Shown here: piece by piece, positions 44,254 to 57,149 of the stretch
Numbering within the stretch: the first letter of the stretch is position 1
Layout of the letters: each line of letters starts with the position of its first letter
NCBI GenBank assembly: GCA_948567375.1
Contig: OX419757.1
Span: forward strand, 6,014,001 to 6,078,000
From: Lunularia cruciata
Taxonomy: Eukaryota > Streptophyta > Marchantiopsida > Lunulariales > Lunulariaceae
DNA: 64,000 nt
Direction of reading: 5' to 3'
Position numbers and translations under genes: made by a program
Notes under the pieces: model-generated
What the model was told of the DNA's origin: nothing
The model's database searches: none
The model's input: the letters and a program-made list of their open reading frames with translations, nothing else

Positions 44254-44945
44254 TATAACACCCATTTTTGCATGTGTGTGGTATTGTGATATTTAGTTTG
44301 GTATAACAAGTACTTGAGAGATATTATTTATAAGGAGATAAGGGATGGTTTTATATTATTCATGATTAGCTAAAGTTAGTCATAGCTAAGATAGAGGAGA
44401 CCTTACTTTAAAAGAAGTAGAAAAGATGAGCACCACTATTTTGGATTCTAGTGTATTGACTTGATACTATTCCTAGGTGTTTGGCTTTGAGGAAAGAGTT
44501 GACAACTCTTGGACCCATCAGCCTTTTTGTTTTGGATTCTTCTATAGTCCACAGATAACCCATGTGAAAGAATCCTTGACTTAGTGGTTGGGTCAAGATA
44601 AGACCACATTCTTAGGAGATTATTCCCATGAGTATGGATAGTCTTTTAGCTTTTTAACTTTATTTGACCTTTAGCCTAGTAATGTTAGTTACTCTAATAA
44701 TTAGTAACTTTGGTGCATAACTATTTCACAAGTATATAAACTAAGGGTGAGGATGTACTTATCATCCTTTCATTTTGCAACTATCTCTCTCTCATTGAGT
44801 TCTCTAGTGAGCAATGTCTTGAGTCTTGGAGTGTTAGCCTTGGAGGAGTATGATGGAGTTGAGGTTCTTTGCCTTTTTAGTCCATGGTGCGCTACAATAA
44901 TATCTATCAGAGGTTCATCTTGAGTGAGAGATAGGCCGGCTCACA
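44254..44945 (+). mobile_element. Solo LTR, E family, copy E2
   Basis: It starts TATAACACCC (TGTAACACCC in E1) and ends GCCGGCTCACA. Flanks ggatc (44249-44253) and agatc (44945-44949) give a 4-5 bp duplication, and joining them restores the RT reading FMD-HMH. A TATATAAA box lies at 44733-44740. It is about 690 bp, the same length as E1. No internal region or second LTR accompanies it. Confidence 0.82.
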
Positions 44946-47400
44946 GATCATATGCATTAGGTGTTGGATGGGCTATTGGATTGGTACATGGTGGTGTTCT
45001 TGGATGATATTTTAATCTATAGCAAGATAAAGGTAGAACATGCAAATCTTGTATGAGAAGTCTTAAGGTAATTATGTCAATGGAAGTTTATTACAAGAAG
45101 TCAAAGTGTATATTTTGGCAAAAGGAAGTTACCTTCTTGGGTCACAAGATCTCATCAAAGTGGATCAAGATAGAAAAAGGAGAAAATCAAGGCCATTACT
45201 GATTGGCATACTCCAAAGGATACCATAGAAGTGCAAGCATTTAATAGATTGGCAAGTTTTTACCAACGGTTCATCCATTACTATACTCCTGTGACCACAC
45301 TATTGAACGACTTCTTGGGGAAGATTTCAAGCTTTCAATGGACCATCAAGCACAACAAAGCATTCTAGAAGCTGAAACATATAGTGTCTTAAAGATCCAT
45401 TCTTCAACCTTATGCTCCTCAACTACTTTGTGTGGTTGATTTAAATGCTTCTAAATTTACCATTGGAGTTGTGTTGCAGCAAGAATTTCTATATGGGCCA
45501 CATCCCATTACCCTTGTGTCTCACCAACTAAACACCATAGAAAGGAATAACTCTACTCAAGATCAGGAACAACTAGCATTGGTATATGCCACTTAAGGTA
45601 TTGAGGCATTATCTCTTGGGGAAAAAAGTAATCATGCAAACCGATCATAAACTCTTGTAGGAGATATTATATTTGGAGCATATGAAGAGTCTACATCATT
45701 GATAGGATGAACAATTACAATTGTTTGACCTCAAAATTAGGTATAAGCTTGGTAGGTTTCATGTCATCCCCAATGCTCTATCATGATGACCTAATTTGAA
45801 TTCTCTTCCTCTCATCATGGTGGCAATTACAATAATGTCAATTGATTGAAAGATCCAAATTACATTTAGGACCGCTTTACAACAAGACTCCTTCTTTCAG
45901 ATAGTACAAGTTCATCTTTCCACACATGACAAGGAACACAACACCTTCTCCTTCAGGGAAGGACTTCTATTTTGGGAGAACCGGATCTATGCTCCAACCA
46001 AGACCAATCTATGACTTGTATGCCTTCAAGAAGCCCATGACTTACCAATCACTGTTCATATGGGTGTCGACAAGACCTTGGGTACCCTACAATGCCAATA
46101 GTGGTGGCCTAACATGGCATGAAATATTCTAGAGTTTGTCCAATCTTGTAAGAGCTACCAACACAACAAGGCTAGCAACCAAATACCAAGTGGAATCCTT
46201 CAACCACTTCCCATCATCTATTTGATGAGGATCCGTGAGCTCAGATCTCATCACATCCTTGCTCAAGACAAAGCAAGGTTGCAAAATAATCATGTTGATT
46301 GTGGATAAGCTTAGTAAGCAAATCAATTTGGCACCAACATTTGAAATAATATATGCTCCAACATTGGCCTAGATCTACTTTGATAATTTCTTCAAGCATC
46401 GTGAGATACCAAGTGTACTCATCTCCTATGAAATCCTTGATTTGTTGGAAATTGTTGGCAAGCACTCTCCAAAATACTCAGCACCAAGCTTGTTGTGTTC
46501 ATGGTCTATCATCCTCAAACTAATGTACAAACAAAATGAGCAAATTGCACCTTGGAGGATATATTTTATGCCTTTGTCAATATTCACCATACCAATTAGA
46601 ATGAATATTTTGCAATTGTTGAGTTTGCCTATAACAATTCCAAACAAGCAAGCACCAAAATCTTTCTTTTCTTCCGTAATTTTGGCCAAGACCAACTTGT
46701 TCTAGATTTCCTTCGTTCTCCTCCTCTATGTCATGTCCCTCATACTTCCACCTTCTTGACCATAATATCCCAATCCTTATAATAAGCCAAATCTCATCTT
46801 CTTGTTGCCACAATTGTCAAAAACAATACATGGACCAACATTGTCATGATCTCACCTTTCAACTTAGTGATAAGGTAATGTTTTCTTCAAGTAACCTACC
46901 CCTCTCACTTGATACCCAAGTCCATAAACTTGCTTCTGATTGGATAGGTCCATTTGACGTCATCCAAATCATTTCTCTTGTTGCTTATCAACTTACTTTG
47001 CCTTGTCATATGCAAATCCACCTTGTCTTTCACATTTCTAAGTTGAAACCCTTTGTTTCTAATTCCATCTTCCTTTTCCTCTTGTATCCAACCCCCTCAT
47101 GCTCTTTTCCCAATCAACAATCATGAGGAGTATGAATTTGATTGTATCCTTGCACATCACCATATTCAACATGGCCACCAACAACATGCTCCATCCAAGG
47201 TACTTTGGAAAGGGTATTGCCTTCACAATGCCACTTGGGAGCCTCTTTGTCATCTCCAAAATGCACAAATAACTATCTAGGAGTTTAAAGATTCCATGGT
47301 GATGAGGACGTCACCAACAAGCAACGGAGAAATATGTAGCAATATGGAGTTTCTAGATGAGTTAGTCAAGACTAATGAAGTAGCAAATAGGCAAAATTAG
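44946..47400 (+). pseudogene. Chromovirus F: RT end, RNase H, integrase and chromodomain
   Basis: Pieces in all three frames follow gypsy pol order: RT active-site box WYMVVFLDDILIYSK at about 44975-45020; AFNRLASFYQRFIHYY; RNase H SILQPYAPQLLCVVDLNAS and VVLQQEF; zinc-binding and core integrase (LIMLIVDKLSKQI, FDNFFKHREIPSVLIS); and the integrase C-terminus DWIGPFDVIQ...HLVFHISKLKPFV. Last is a chromodomain EEYEFDCILAHH...KVLWKGY...ATWEPL, ending near 47278. The chromodomain marks it as a chromovirus. Many frameshifts and stops show long decay, more than in Gy. Confidence 0.85.
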
Positions 47401-49964
47401 CCAAGAATATCCTAGAAACATCTAGAAAGCAACTTGGTACCTTTCAACTATTGGGTAATGTGCATGCCAAGTAGCAACTTCTGGGAAGAAGCTTCTTGGG
47501 AAGCTTTTCTGCTAGCTTAACTTGCATGCCAAGTAGGTGGTTTCTAGAAGAAAGCTTCTTGGAAAGCTTCCAGACTAGCTTAGCTAGCACACTATTGTGT
47601 TGTGGTTTATGCAGCCCATAAAAAAAACTATCATGGTTATTTCTACCTTAATGGAGTAGGTTGTGTGAAAGATCTGACGGATGAGACGTTGCCATGTAAG
47701 CAATCTATGGACATGTATGCAATTGGCCACGTGGGTTATAATCTTATAAAGCTCAAGGGCTCTAATGTATATAGGTGAGGGAGAGTGGAGAGACGGGAGT
47801 GTAAAGTTGAGGAGTCTTGAGGGGGAGGAGGACATTGGGAGTGAGAGTTGTAGCAGAGCATGAGATGTCCCATGCTCTTGATCTGCCACTCTTGAATCCT
47901 TTTCTCATTAGACTTCAGATTTTACACCGATACGGCTTCTAGGACTGGATTGTGGCACATTTCAAGGCGGTATTCATGGAATCAGTGATGGGAAACTTGG
48001 ATCTTATCATCCTTTTGGTGCTAACTTATGAACATATCTGGGACTTGACAATCTATGTGCTTGCATAGTTGGGGAATGCCTAAAGTTTTGCTCATAAGCT
48101 TCAAGGTGGAGTTGTGTGGTCCATTTCTCAAAAAGTGAAGAAACTAAAAGACAAATTTCAAAGAGATTGGGTCCTAAGAGAAGGAGTTTGGAGTTTTTCA
48201 ACCATCAAGCGAGATTGGGAAGAGTATTTAAGGAGAAAAGACCACAATTGGAGAGAAGAGCTAACAGGCTACAATCTGAAGATTGAAATTAGATGATTTG
48301 ATCAGATTTTGAGATGGATATCATCAATTGAGTCAAGGGGGGTGGATTTCATACCCAAGATCACAAAGTAGGCAGTTGGGAGAGCTTCTTGAAACATTTT
48401 TGTGCTCTAATAGTGGGATTGGAAAGAAGATAAAGTTATTATAGCTTTGAGCACAAGAAATTTTAGTTTTTAATCAATCTTAAACCAGATATGATTGATT
48501 GAAGGTGAAGCTTTTGAGATGTAAGGTGTTGGAGAAGAGTTAATGATCAGGTTTGGAGTTTTGGTCACTCCCCAAGTTGTAGTTTGAGTTACCTTATGAA
48601 TAATTTTATTCTTGTTTTTGGTTAGGTTTTGCACCTTTGTGCAAAGGTTTCATGTGAATTCTCCAAATAGAGAATTCAAGGTCTGGATCAAGTATACTTG
48701 GGTCTACATAGCTCACAAGTTAGCCCAGCTCAAGAATTGATCCACATCTAGAGACCGGGGTTGGATTAGGCTACAAAATATTTTGCAAGAGTTTAGACAA
48801 GGACACAACTCGCTACTTTAAAATTTTTGGTTGGCTGTAGGTCTATTAAGAGTGAGATCTGATGCAAAATATTATGTTGCAAATATTGTCATAAGCTTGG
48901 TAGAGCAATTTATCTTTCATCTTGATTGGATGTCAATTCTCCCATCTTGTAAGTATGATTGATGGTTTAAAGTTTCCAGATTTTTTTTAAGGATAAATTG
49001 TACTTCTGAATCAGAAATTTGGGGAAATTTTGCAAAGAACCAGGAGCAAACCCTAAGATAGGGATTTTGAAATTAGGGTAAAAGTTACAAAAACCTGGCC
49101 ACATTTGAGAGCTTGTCAGGGGAGCTATAGTGATCTGATTGAGGCCTATTTTATGTCATTGGAAAGCTTATCTTATAGGCTTTCCATTTAATCCTAGAAC
49201 ACTCAAATCCAAGATATAAAAAAAATAATTGTGTTCATATAATCTGCACAGAGTTTTCCCCATCAAGAAGACATAGGAAATCCCCACATAGAGTAGCAAA
49301 TTGTTGAAATCTTAAGTATAGATTGGAGGAGACTTGGAGTAAAGATTAAAATTAGCTTGATGATAGAGCAAGAAGGCTCTGAAGCTCTTTTCCAACAAAA
49401 AGCACAGAGGGTTGTTATCGTATTCTTGTGATTGGATCCTCTCTGTGCTTGTTTGCATGCCCAATTGGTTTTGATTGGTGTGCGGGCATTGCACTTAGAT
49501 TTTTCCCTCCTAGGAGTACTGTGTATTTCTCCTTGGTTATGCTAGAAGTGATGACCAGCAGACCAAGAGTGTGTGTTGTGTGACAAGTTAGGTTGCCCTT
49601 CACTACCCTACCCAATAGTAAGAATACTAGTTGGGTAACATGCGTGTTTAGACAAGTAGTTATAGGTTTACCTATAGCCTCTTATCTGCAATCTTCACAG
49701 CTAAGCACCATGTGTGTTCCCAGAGAGAGAAAAGAAAAGTATGACAATGCAAAGTAGGCGGCTTCAAGAAGGAAGCTTCATGGTTAGCTAGCTTGCACTC
49801 TAAGATAGCGGCTTCTAAGAAATTTCTCAAGAGCCCTATATGATCCCTATAAATACCAAAGCCCAAGCTCATGCTAGGCATTCAGAGTTTCTCTCATTCA
49901 AGAGTCCCAACATGATCTTTCACTTTGATCTTCCATGCTCCCATTCTCTATTTGTTCTTTTACA
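47401..49964 (+). mobile_element. Probable 3' LTR of chromovirus F (interrupted by H2)
   Basis: Sequence on both sides of H2 shares style and words (caagtagg...gcttc, agaagcttc, gctagcttgc), and a TATAAATA box stands at 49849-49856, as in an LTR promoter. The right end ...TTCTTTTACA is taken as 49964 because copia coding sequence starts next. The left limit is uncertain, since no polypurine tract is visible and no second F LTR is in the window. Confidence 0.45.
47598..49720 (+). mobile_element. H repeat, copy H2
   Basis: It aligns with H1 (23340-25540) along its whole length, from TGTTGTGGTTT to GTGTGTTCCC. Flanks on both sides look like one F LTR, so this copy seems to be a simple insertion, although no target duplication is clear. 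No gene is recognised. A short block near 49540-49610 (gaagtgatgacc, cagaccaagagtg, gttgccc) recurs in the Gy leader. Confidence 0.6.
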
Positions 49965-52480
49965 TGTACTCTACTCAAGTACTCTCTATATGCATCAGTT
50001 CTTGGTGTTTGCTCCTTAGAGAGTTTGAAATAATTCTTGATGGAATGGTTCAAATTGTAACCATCTTTAGACCATCAACTTCTTGATGTATTTCTCTTGA
50101 GACAACTTCAATGTAACTACAACTTTGTCTCTACTAATCCTCACTTTAAGTATTTGTTATGATAGATCTAGATCTTTCATATCAGATACATTAGACATTT
50201 TGCCCTTTAGCTTGTTGATCTCACTCATGTTGGATCCAACAACCAACATATCATCAAGATGAAGTAACAAGATGATATATGAATTAGCAAAGACTTAATG
50301 TAGTAGTAATGATCCATTTTGCATTTGGTGTAACCATTGTTGGCCATAAAGCCATCAAATTTCAAGTAGCACTATCAAGGAGTATGTTTCAAACCATAAA
50401 GACTCTTCTTTCAACTTGAAAACCATGTCCTCTTTGTTATTGATTGAAATCCCTCAATTTATGCCATATAGACATTATCCTCAAGGTCTCCATGTAGAAA
50501 TGTTGTTTTTACATCTAATTGCTCTAGATAAAAATCCTCTACAATCACAAGACCCAAGGCCAATCTGCTGGTAGTCATGGTAGAGCAAATTTCATTGTAA
50601 TCTATAAAGGGTATTTCTTGCTTATTCTATACCTTTGCCACAAGTCTAGCCTTGTATTGCTTTCTTCCATCATGTTCTTCTTTGACTATGTACACCCTTT
50701 TCTTTCAATGCCTTATTTCCCTTTGGCAGCTTGGTCAGTGACCAAGTCTCATTCTTTTAAAAGAAAGACATCTCTTCTTTCATTGCAAGCTCCCAATGCA
50801 ATGAGTCCTCCTTTTGTGTTGCCTTTGAGTAGCATTCAACTTCACCATTTTCTGTCAAGAGTAAGTAATACATGGATGTGGAATAACTCTCTACCAATTA
50901 CAATCTAGTATATCTACTCAAATCAATTAGAAGTATGACTAGATCAGGTATGAACTCTCATTTCTGCCACTTCCTATTTCCTACAACATCATTCTCTAAA
51001 ATTTCTTCCAACACTGCTTCTAGATGTTTTTCTTGTTCTTTCTATAACCTCAAAACCTAATCTAAGCTTATATATGTACATATTATTCTCATGGAAAATG
51101 ACATCTCTACTTTTGAGCACCTTTTTATTATCTTCATCCCAAAGTCAATAACCAATATAATATGATCCATATCCAATGAAGAAATATTCATTGGATATGA
51201 TTTGGAATCAAGCTTATCCCTATCACTATCTTGAATCCTTGCATATGAGAAACATCCAAAGGTTCTCAAGTGTGAGAGATTCACCTTCTTTCTTGACCAT
51301 TCTTCCTCAAAGATCTTGAATCCCAGAGGGAATGAGGGTCATCAATTTATAAGGTATGCAATTGTGTTTACTACATCTTCCCAAGATGTTTTTGGCAACC
51401 CTACTTGTAGTCTCATGCATCTAGCTCTCTCAATGAGAGTCTATTCAAGCATTCAGCCATACCATTTTGGTGTGGTGTCTCAAGGGTAGTTTTGAGATTA
51501 CAATACTCTCTAAACTCATTGTACTATACTCTCCACCAATATCAGATTTCAAGCACTTTTCAAACCTAACTGGTTTTCAACCTTAGACTTCCATTGCTTG
51601 AAAACACTTAACACATTTGATTTATTTTTCCAAAAATAAACCCATATCTTCCTAGTAGCATCATCTATGAAGGTGCATAGTAGCAAGATCCTCCAAGAGA
51701 CTCAAGTAATGTTAGGCCATACATATCTATATGTATCAACTCTTGGTGCTCTTCCGCTTTTGGTGCTCTTGCAGCCTTAGTGAAGGTAACTTGCTTTTTC
51801 TTTTCCAAGATACATTGTTCACAAAAGCCAAGTTGAACAATCTTCAACTCCAAGATCTTGCAACTAACTACTTCATATACTTCTCATGTGACAAAGTCTT
51901 TGATACCATGACATGAAAGGACAGATTGAATTTATGACTAACATCATATGGTCTAATTTTCTAGTAACATATCTTGTGTTCTTGAGCCAAAATTAGGTTT
52001 CTCCAAGTAACCTTCCACCACACATTTACAAAGGATGTTTGATATCCTTCCTCATCCACTTAACTTATAGAAATAAAATTCCTCTTTGGTCCAGAGATAT
52101 AATTGACATTTTTTAATGTCCATACTTATCTTGAGAGGTCTTTAGATTCACATTGGCTTTTTCTTCAATAAACAAGGGTCTATTGTCAATGAGGTGAACC
52201 TTTCAAAGGTTTCCTACAACAAAGTTGTGGATCAACTCTTTACATGAAATAGAGTGAAATAATGCACCAAAATCTATAACCTAATATTTTACATGATACT
52301 CTATATAGCAAACAAGTGCATCCTCTTCTTCTATTGCTATGTTCATTATGTTTTCCTCCTTCAGAATTTTATACCAATTCATGAAAATCCCATTGCACAC
52401 AATTTTGCAATTCAAGCACACAATTCTTTACATACTTCCTTGTGGCATGTTGACTCATTTTCTTCCTTGACTTTAATCTA
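49965..52480 (-). pseudogene. Ty1/copia element K: protease, integrase, RT and RNase H start
   Basis: On the minus strand from 52480 down, a degraded protease is followed by the pre-integrase/integrase start (CEQCILEKKKQVTFTKA and HQELIHIDMYG at 51665-51853). Then come integrase (QNGMAE-like, VNTIAYLINRPSFPLGF, and SHLRTFGCFSYARI near 51250) and RT (QYKARLVAKV, EQLDVKTTFLHGDLED, KKSLYGLKHTP at about 50400-50680). It ends in KLSKEQTPRTDAYREYLS at about 49970-50030. Integrase before RT defines Ty1/copia. Stops and frameshifts are frequent. It is cut at its 3' side by chromovirus F and at its 5' side by Gy2. Confidence 0.85.
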
Positions 52481-52930
52481 TGTCACGCCATTTGTAGTTC
52501 CGCATCTAGCTGCTTGGACACTGGAGTTCCAATGATAGTAGTTAGAGTTATTCTAGTAGTTTCTCATGGACTACTTTCCGACAGTCTGATTTGGTGTTTG
52601 GGGTACTGACTTCACAGTGGGGCCCACCGTCACTTTGCACCATTCGCACCGTCGAGTGTGCCACCAGCGGGACCGTTAGGGTTCCAGTGCTAGCTCAAGT
52701 CCAGGGCGGTATAGTTTTGAAGTGAGCTCCAGAGAGCTCACTTCTCTGATGTTGAGCCTTCGAGTTCTTGGCTATGGTGGATAGAGGCCGGCGAGCGTCA
52801 CCTGGATTCTCTATGCTTGAGTGGGTGTGGCTTGACTGTAATCAGTGCCCAGTTGTTGGTAGTTTATAGAGTGACAGATCAAGTCCTGATCTGAGTTGAG
52901 TTGAGTTGAGAGTGTTAAGCAATCTGATTA
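52481..52930 (+). repeat. Gy2 terminal repeat A1
   Basis: A 450-bp block from TGTCACGCC to CTGATTA, directly preceded by the target base run atcta and followed by the leader. There is no B block on its left. Confidence 0.9.
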
Positions 52931-54257
52931 CATCAGAGAAGTGAAGTCAAGGGGGAAATCGGGTGCAGGAATGTTGAGTGTTGGTGGTATCTCCAAGCTC
53001 GGTGGATCGTGGTAGCTCGATTCAAGTTCTGTGTTTCCCTAGTGTGCAGAAGCTCGTTCAAGTGATAAGATTTGGCAGTTAGGTGGATGGTGTGCGGAAG
53101 CGCTGGCCAAATTTCGAGCAAAGAAGGAGCAATTTTCGAGCAGTGTTGTGATTTTGAGCTCAAGAGGTGAAGGCTGGACCAATGTGCTACGAGTTGGGCT
53201 CAGAAAGTGAAATTGAAGGTGGAGTTGGGAAGCTCTTCTCATGAAATTGTGATTTGGAAAAACCCGTTTTGTCAATTTGGCTCGAGTGGAAAGTTAGCGG
53301 GGGATTTGGCGGACAGCCATCTTTAGGGTTTACGTCAAATTTTACGTCAGATTTTACGTCAGATTTTGGGCCAGATTTGGAGGAGTTTTGCTAGTTTGGA
53401 GGACTTTCACAGATTTGGAGAAGTTTGCCAATTTTGGAAGAGGTTTCGAAGTGGCAACAAGAAAGGCCTCATTTGGCTGAATTTTGGCGTTTCAAGGCTT
53501 CGAGGCATAGGGCTATGGGCTATGAGAGGCTACGAAGGCCTAGAGGGGCCAGCAAGCCAGCTTGCTGGTGTGAGGCTAGCTAGTTTAGAGTAGATCTTGG
53601 TCATTGGTTGGCAAAATCTGCCTTTCTTGCTAGAATGTGCGCAACAGGGTTTGACCCTTAGATCTCTTGTTCCTAGACTAGTGCCCTAGCCAAATGGTCC
53701 ACCCTCACTTGTTGTCCTAGTGACTGCGCCATTGTTATCTATACACATGTAGCTTTGGCTAGGAGAGGCAGTTTGATCCCATTCTTGGTGATCCTCGTAG
53801 CTTAGGACTTAGATACGAATTGCTCTTATGTCAAATGCCAAATGGTGGCAGAGTCAGTCCCGTGTTGTGTTATGTGATGGAGGGTTTCTTGTGATTGGAT
53901 CCCCTCCATTCTCTGCTTCCTATTTGTGCACCACGTTTGTGTGAGGTGCCCTGATTTTTGAGCGTTGGTGCTCTAGTGTGCTCTCGGTGGTGAGGCTGGA
54001 GTGATGACCAGTCAGACTACGTTTGTTTCTCTCCGGTGAGGCAGGAAGTGATGACCTGCACACCGTGAGAGTGCGTGTTATGATGGCATGTTACAGGTTG
54101 CCCTTCCCCTAGTGTAGTTATCTTGGTTAGAGTTACATTAGTGGGTGGTGTTTAGTTGGTGTTGGCACGTGGTGGTGTTGGCACTTGGTGGGGCACTTGA
54201 GGTTGCGACTTGCGGTTGCAGTTGGTGGTTCGGGTTTGCTGTTGCAGTTACGTGGTC
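52931..54257 (+). other. Gy2 5' leader with tRNA-like stretch
   Basis: About 1.3 kb of noncoding sequence that aligns with the Gy1 leader. The possible primer binding segment catcagagaag follows A1. The tRNA-like stretch lies at about 53639-53710 on the minus strand, with TGGACCATTTGG and AGGGTCAAACCC as box-like elements. The block gaagtgatgacc...gttgccc, shared with H, is at about 54046-54110. Confidence 0.45.
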
Positions 54258-57149
54258 ATGACGGAGTTCTTTGGAGATTCTAGAGGAGTTAGCCCTGCAG
54301 TATGCAATGGGTTTACTCGGAGTGGTGCTCGGTATCAGCCTATATCTCAGGTCCCAGTGAGGGAGGATATTGACTCTGAGTTGGAGTTCGACACAGGAGC
54401 TAATTTAGTTGAGAGTGCACTTGGTGTGTCCGCACCGTTGTTGTGGGACATGGACAAGATAAGATTTATGGGACCTCCAAAGGCCCTAGGCGTTACTCTG
54501 GTATAGTGGGTACCATTGAGTTGGATGACTTCATCTAGGCGTTTGATAGTTGGTGTGATCTGTAGCAGATGCGGAACCCAACTTTGTTCACGCCCTTCAT
54601 GGCATGGAAGGGGTTGTTTCAGCATCTGGAGGGTCCGCCGATGGATGATTACCATGAGTTCAGGAGAGCTCATTTGGAGGAGATTGAGTTATGGAGACAA
54701 TATTGGTCTCCACACTATGTCTCCATCACTTCAGGCTCGGTGGCCAAGAGTAGATCAGCTGTACCCACAAGTTCTAGCTCGAGTAGTGTTGGTGGAGCTA
54801 GTGGAGGTGCACTAGCTGAAGATAGTGCTACTACGAGTGGAGGTACTACTATAGGAGGTGATGTGATACCGGGGTTTAACCCCATGATGGAGTTCTTCCT
54901 ATGTTTGAGGCAGAACTACCAGGGAGTGCGGACTGACAAGTTGAGGAGCTTGCAGGATTTCCAGCGGAAGGCTGGAGAGAGCCTACGCGAGGCATACACT
55001 CGCATGAGGCGGCTGATCAGTTTTACTCAGGGAGTTACTGAGGCCCAAGCAGTCCAGTTATGGTATGGGATATTGGACAAGGAGTTGCAACGTAGAGTTC
55101 GTGATGCTACCTTGTTGCAGGCTACTTCGCCCACTTTGGCAGTAGTCTTTGGTTTGGCTGAGTGTATTGAGCTCAACATGGTGGAGGAGAGAGTGGTGAC
55201 ATCTGGATTTGGTAGAGAGACCTCATCCACGGTTGTGACTTCTTCTAGAGTGCAGCAGGGTGCACCACGCCCAGTTGGTTTTCGAGGACATGGTGGATAG
55301 GCCAGATCCTATGGAGCGAGTGGGGGGCCTAGTGGAGTTAGACCCTTACCCTCATTTTCGGGTCAACAGCAGCCAGTGAGTGGTGGTGTTGCTTGTTGGA
55401 CTTGTGGTGGACCTCACTATAGGAGAGAGTGTACTCAGGGCAGCGGACCTGATACCTTTGGTGCATCATAGCCAACACAGAGGCAGTGTGAGCACTGCCA
55501 CAGATTTGGTCACACTAGTGACCGGTGTTTCGACCTACACCCGGAGTTACGGAGTGGTAGGGCTGCTATGGCAGGTAAATGTAGTAGAGGAGCTCCAGTT
55601 CATGGAGGACGAGGTGGTAGAGGTGGTGGTAGAGGATCTACACCTAGTAGGAGTGCAGTACCTGCCCTTACTTCTGACATAGCTATGGCTACTTGAATTG
55701 AGCAGTTGGAGCAGAGATTGGCTAGTATGGCTATTGCTCAAAGGAGATCAGATTCGGGTGCTGAGGCTTCCACCTCATATGCTGGTGATAGAGATGCTTT
55801 GGACTTCATGTGCGGAGCAGCACAGGTGGATGCATCTACAGCAGTGACTAGGAGTGCAGTACGTGCTCCAGAGCCTAGAGGAGCATCAGTGGAGTTGGAC
55901 CCACAGAGAGGAGAGGTTGGGAGACAGGTCAGACTTCCCCAATCTTTCACGCTATCTGAGGCATTACAAACGACATCCATGGTTCCTAGACGTCCCAATG
56001 CAGGTGTGGTAGGTGGTGATGGAGTACCTGATGGACTACCTGCTAGTCAGCCACCTGCTACTACACAGACTGAGTCTAGCATGATGTTGGGGGCGGCTCA
56101 GCTGATTATGCGGCATCCTTTATTTTCAGCCAGTGACATGTTTACATTGGGAGTTGATCCAACCCCAGTTGTGTGAGAGTAGGGATGGTGCAATTCCTAC
56201 TACTAGAGCAGAGGTGGTTGGTAGTGGAGCTGACTTGGTTGAGGAGCATGGGATCCGTTCAGCGACCAATGGTTTATGGCAAGCAGCAGCGGCTAGACTG
56301 GAGGAGTTGCCAGCTAGACCGGCCTTTGAGAGAGCGCGGTTTACACCTGGTGTTGTCATATTGGATAACCAGAGGGGGATCTTTTGTTTGGTGGGACCTT
56401 CAGGGAAGGTCTATACACCAAAAAGAGTCTTGTTAGACTCTGGTGCGTAGCCCTTTATGTTGGGGAAGGCTGCAGTTGTCGGTCTAGAGTTACGGAAGAC
56501 CGATGTGGAGAGGTGTCCATTTCAGATCCAGACATCTCTTAGTGGTGGTTAGACACAGTCCATCACACGTGGAGAGCTTGTTGTCCAGGTTCAGCCTGGT
56601 CATCCGACTGATAGCTTGGTGGTGAGGGCTCAAGCTATTGCGACGATAGCTGAGTCATATGATGTGCTAGTTGGGGGAGCAGTGTTATACCCTATGGGTT
56701 TCAGCATTGACTATTGGGAGGAGACAACCTCTTATAGACCTGGTTGGCAGTTTGGTGAGGGACAGGTATGTCGCCTACCAGTACGCTTCAGTAGTGGCAG
56801 TCTTGGCTCACTACAGTCCGGGACCATGGCAGCATCAGTTTTAGCTTTCAGAGGTGCAGTTACTTGGCCTGGTGACTTGTTGGAGGGGAAGGCCCATGCA
56901 GAGGATACTCTAGTACTAGAGGAGATCACTCGGCTTTGGAGTACAAGTGGGATTGTTCCATCCACCTTGGATGTTCCATTGTGGAGTTCAGAGGAGGCAT
57001 TGCAACAACATGCAGATCAGTTGGTGCAGCAGGCTTGGAGTGGAGCCTTCGTACCATCAAGGGATGAGTGTGAGGATGAGCCTCCAGAGGCGATTGCTTT
57101 GACACCTTTGGATACCACACTCATTGCTTGGCAGTATCCAGTAGAGGGG

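Noticed and set aside
44408-44596. 62-codon minus-strand frame repeated in E1 (8374) and E2
   Set aside because: It is conserved only because the two solo LTRs are copies of each other. It has no domain and ordinary LTR sequence surrounds it.
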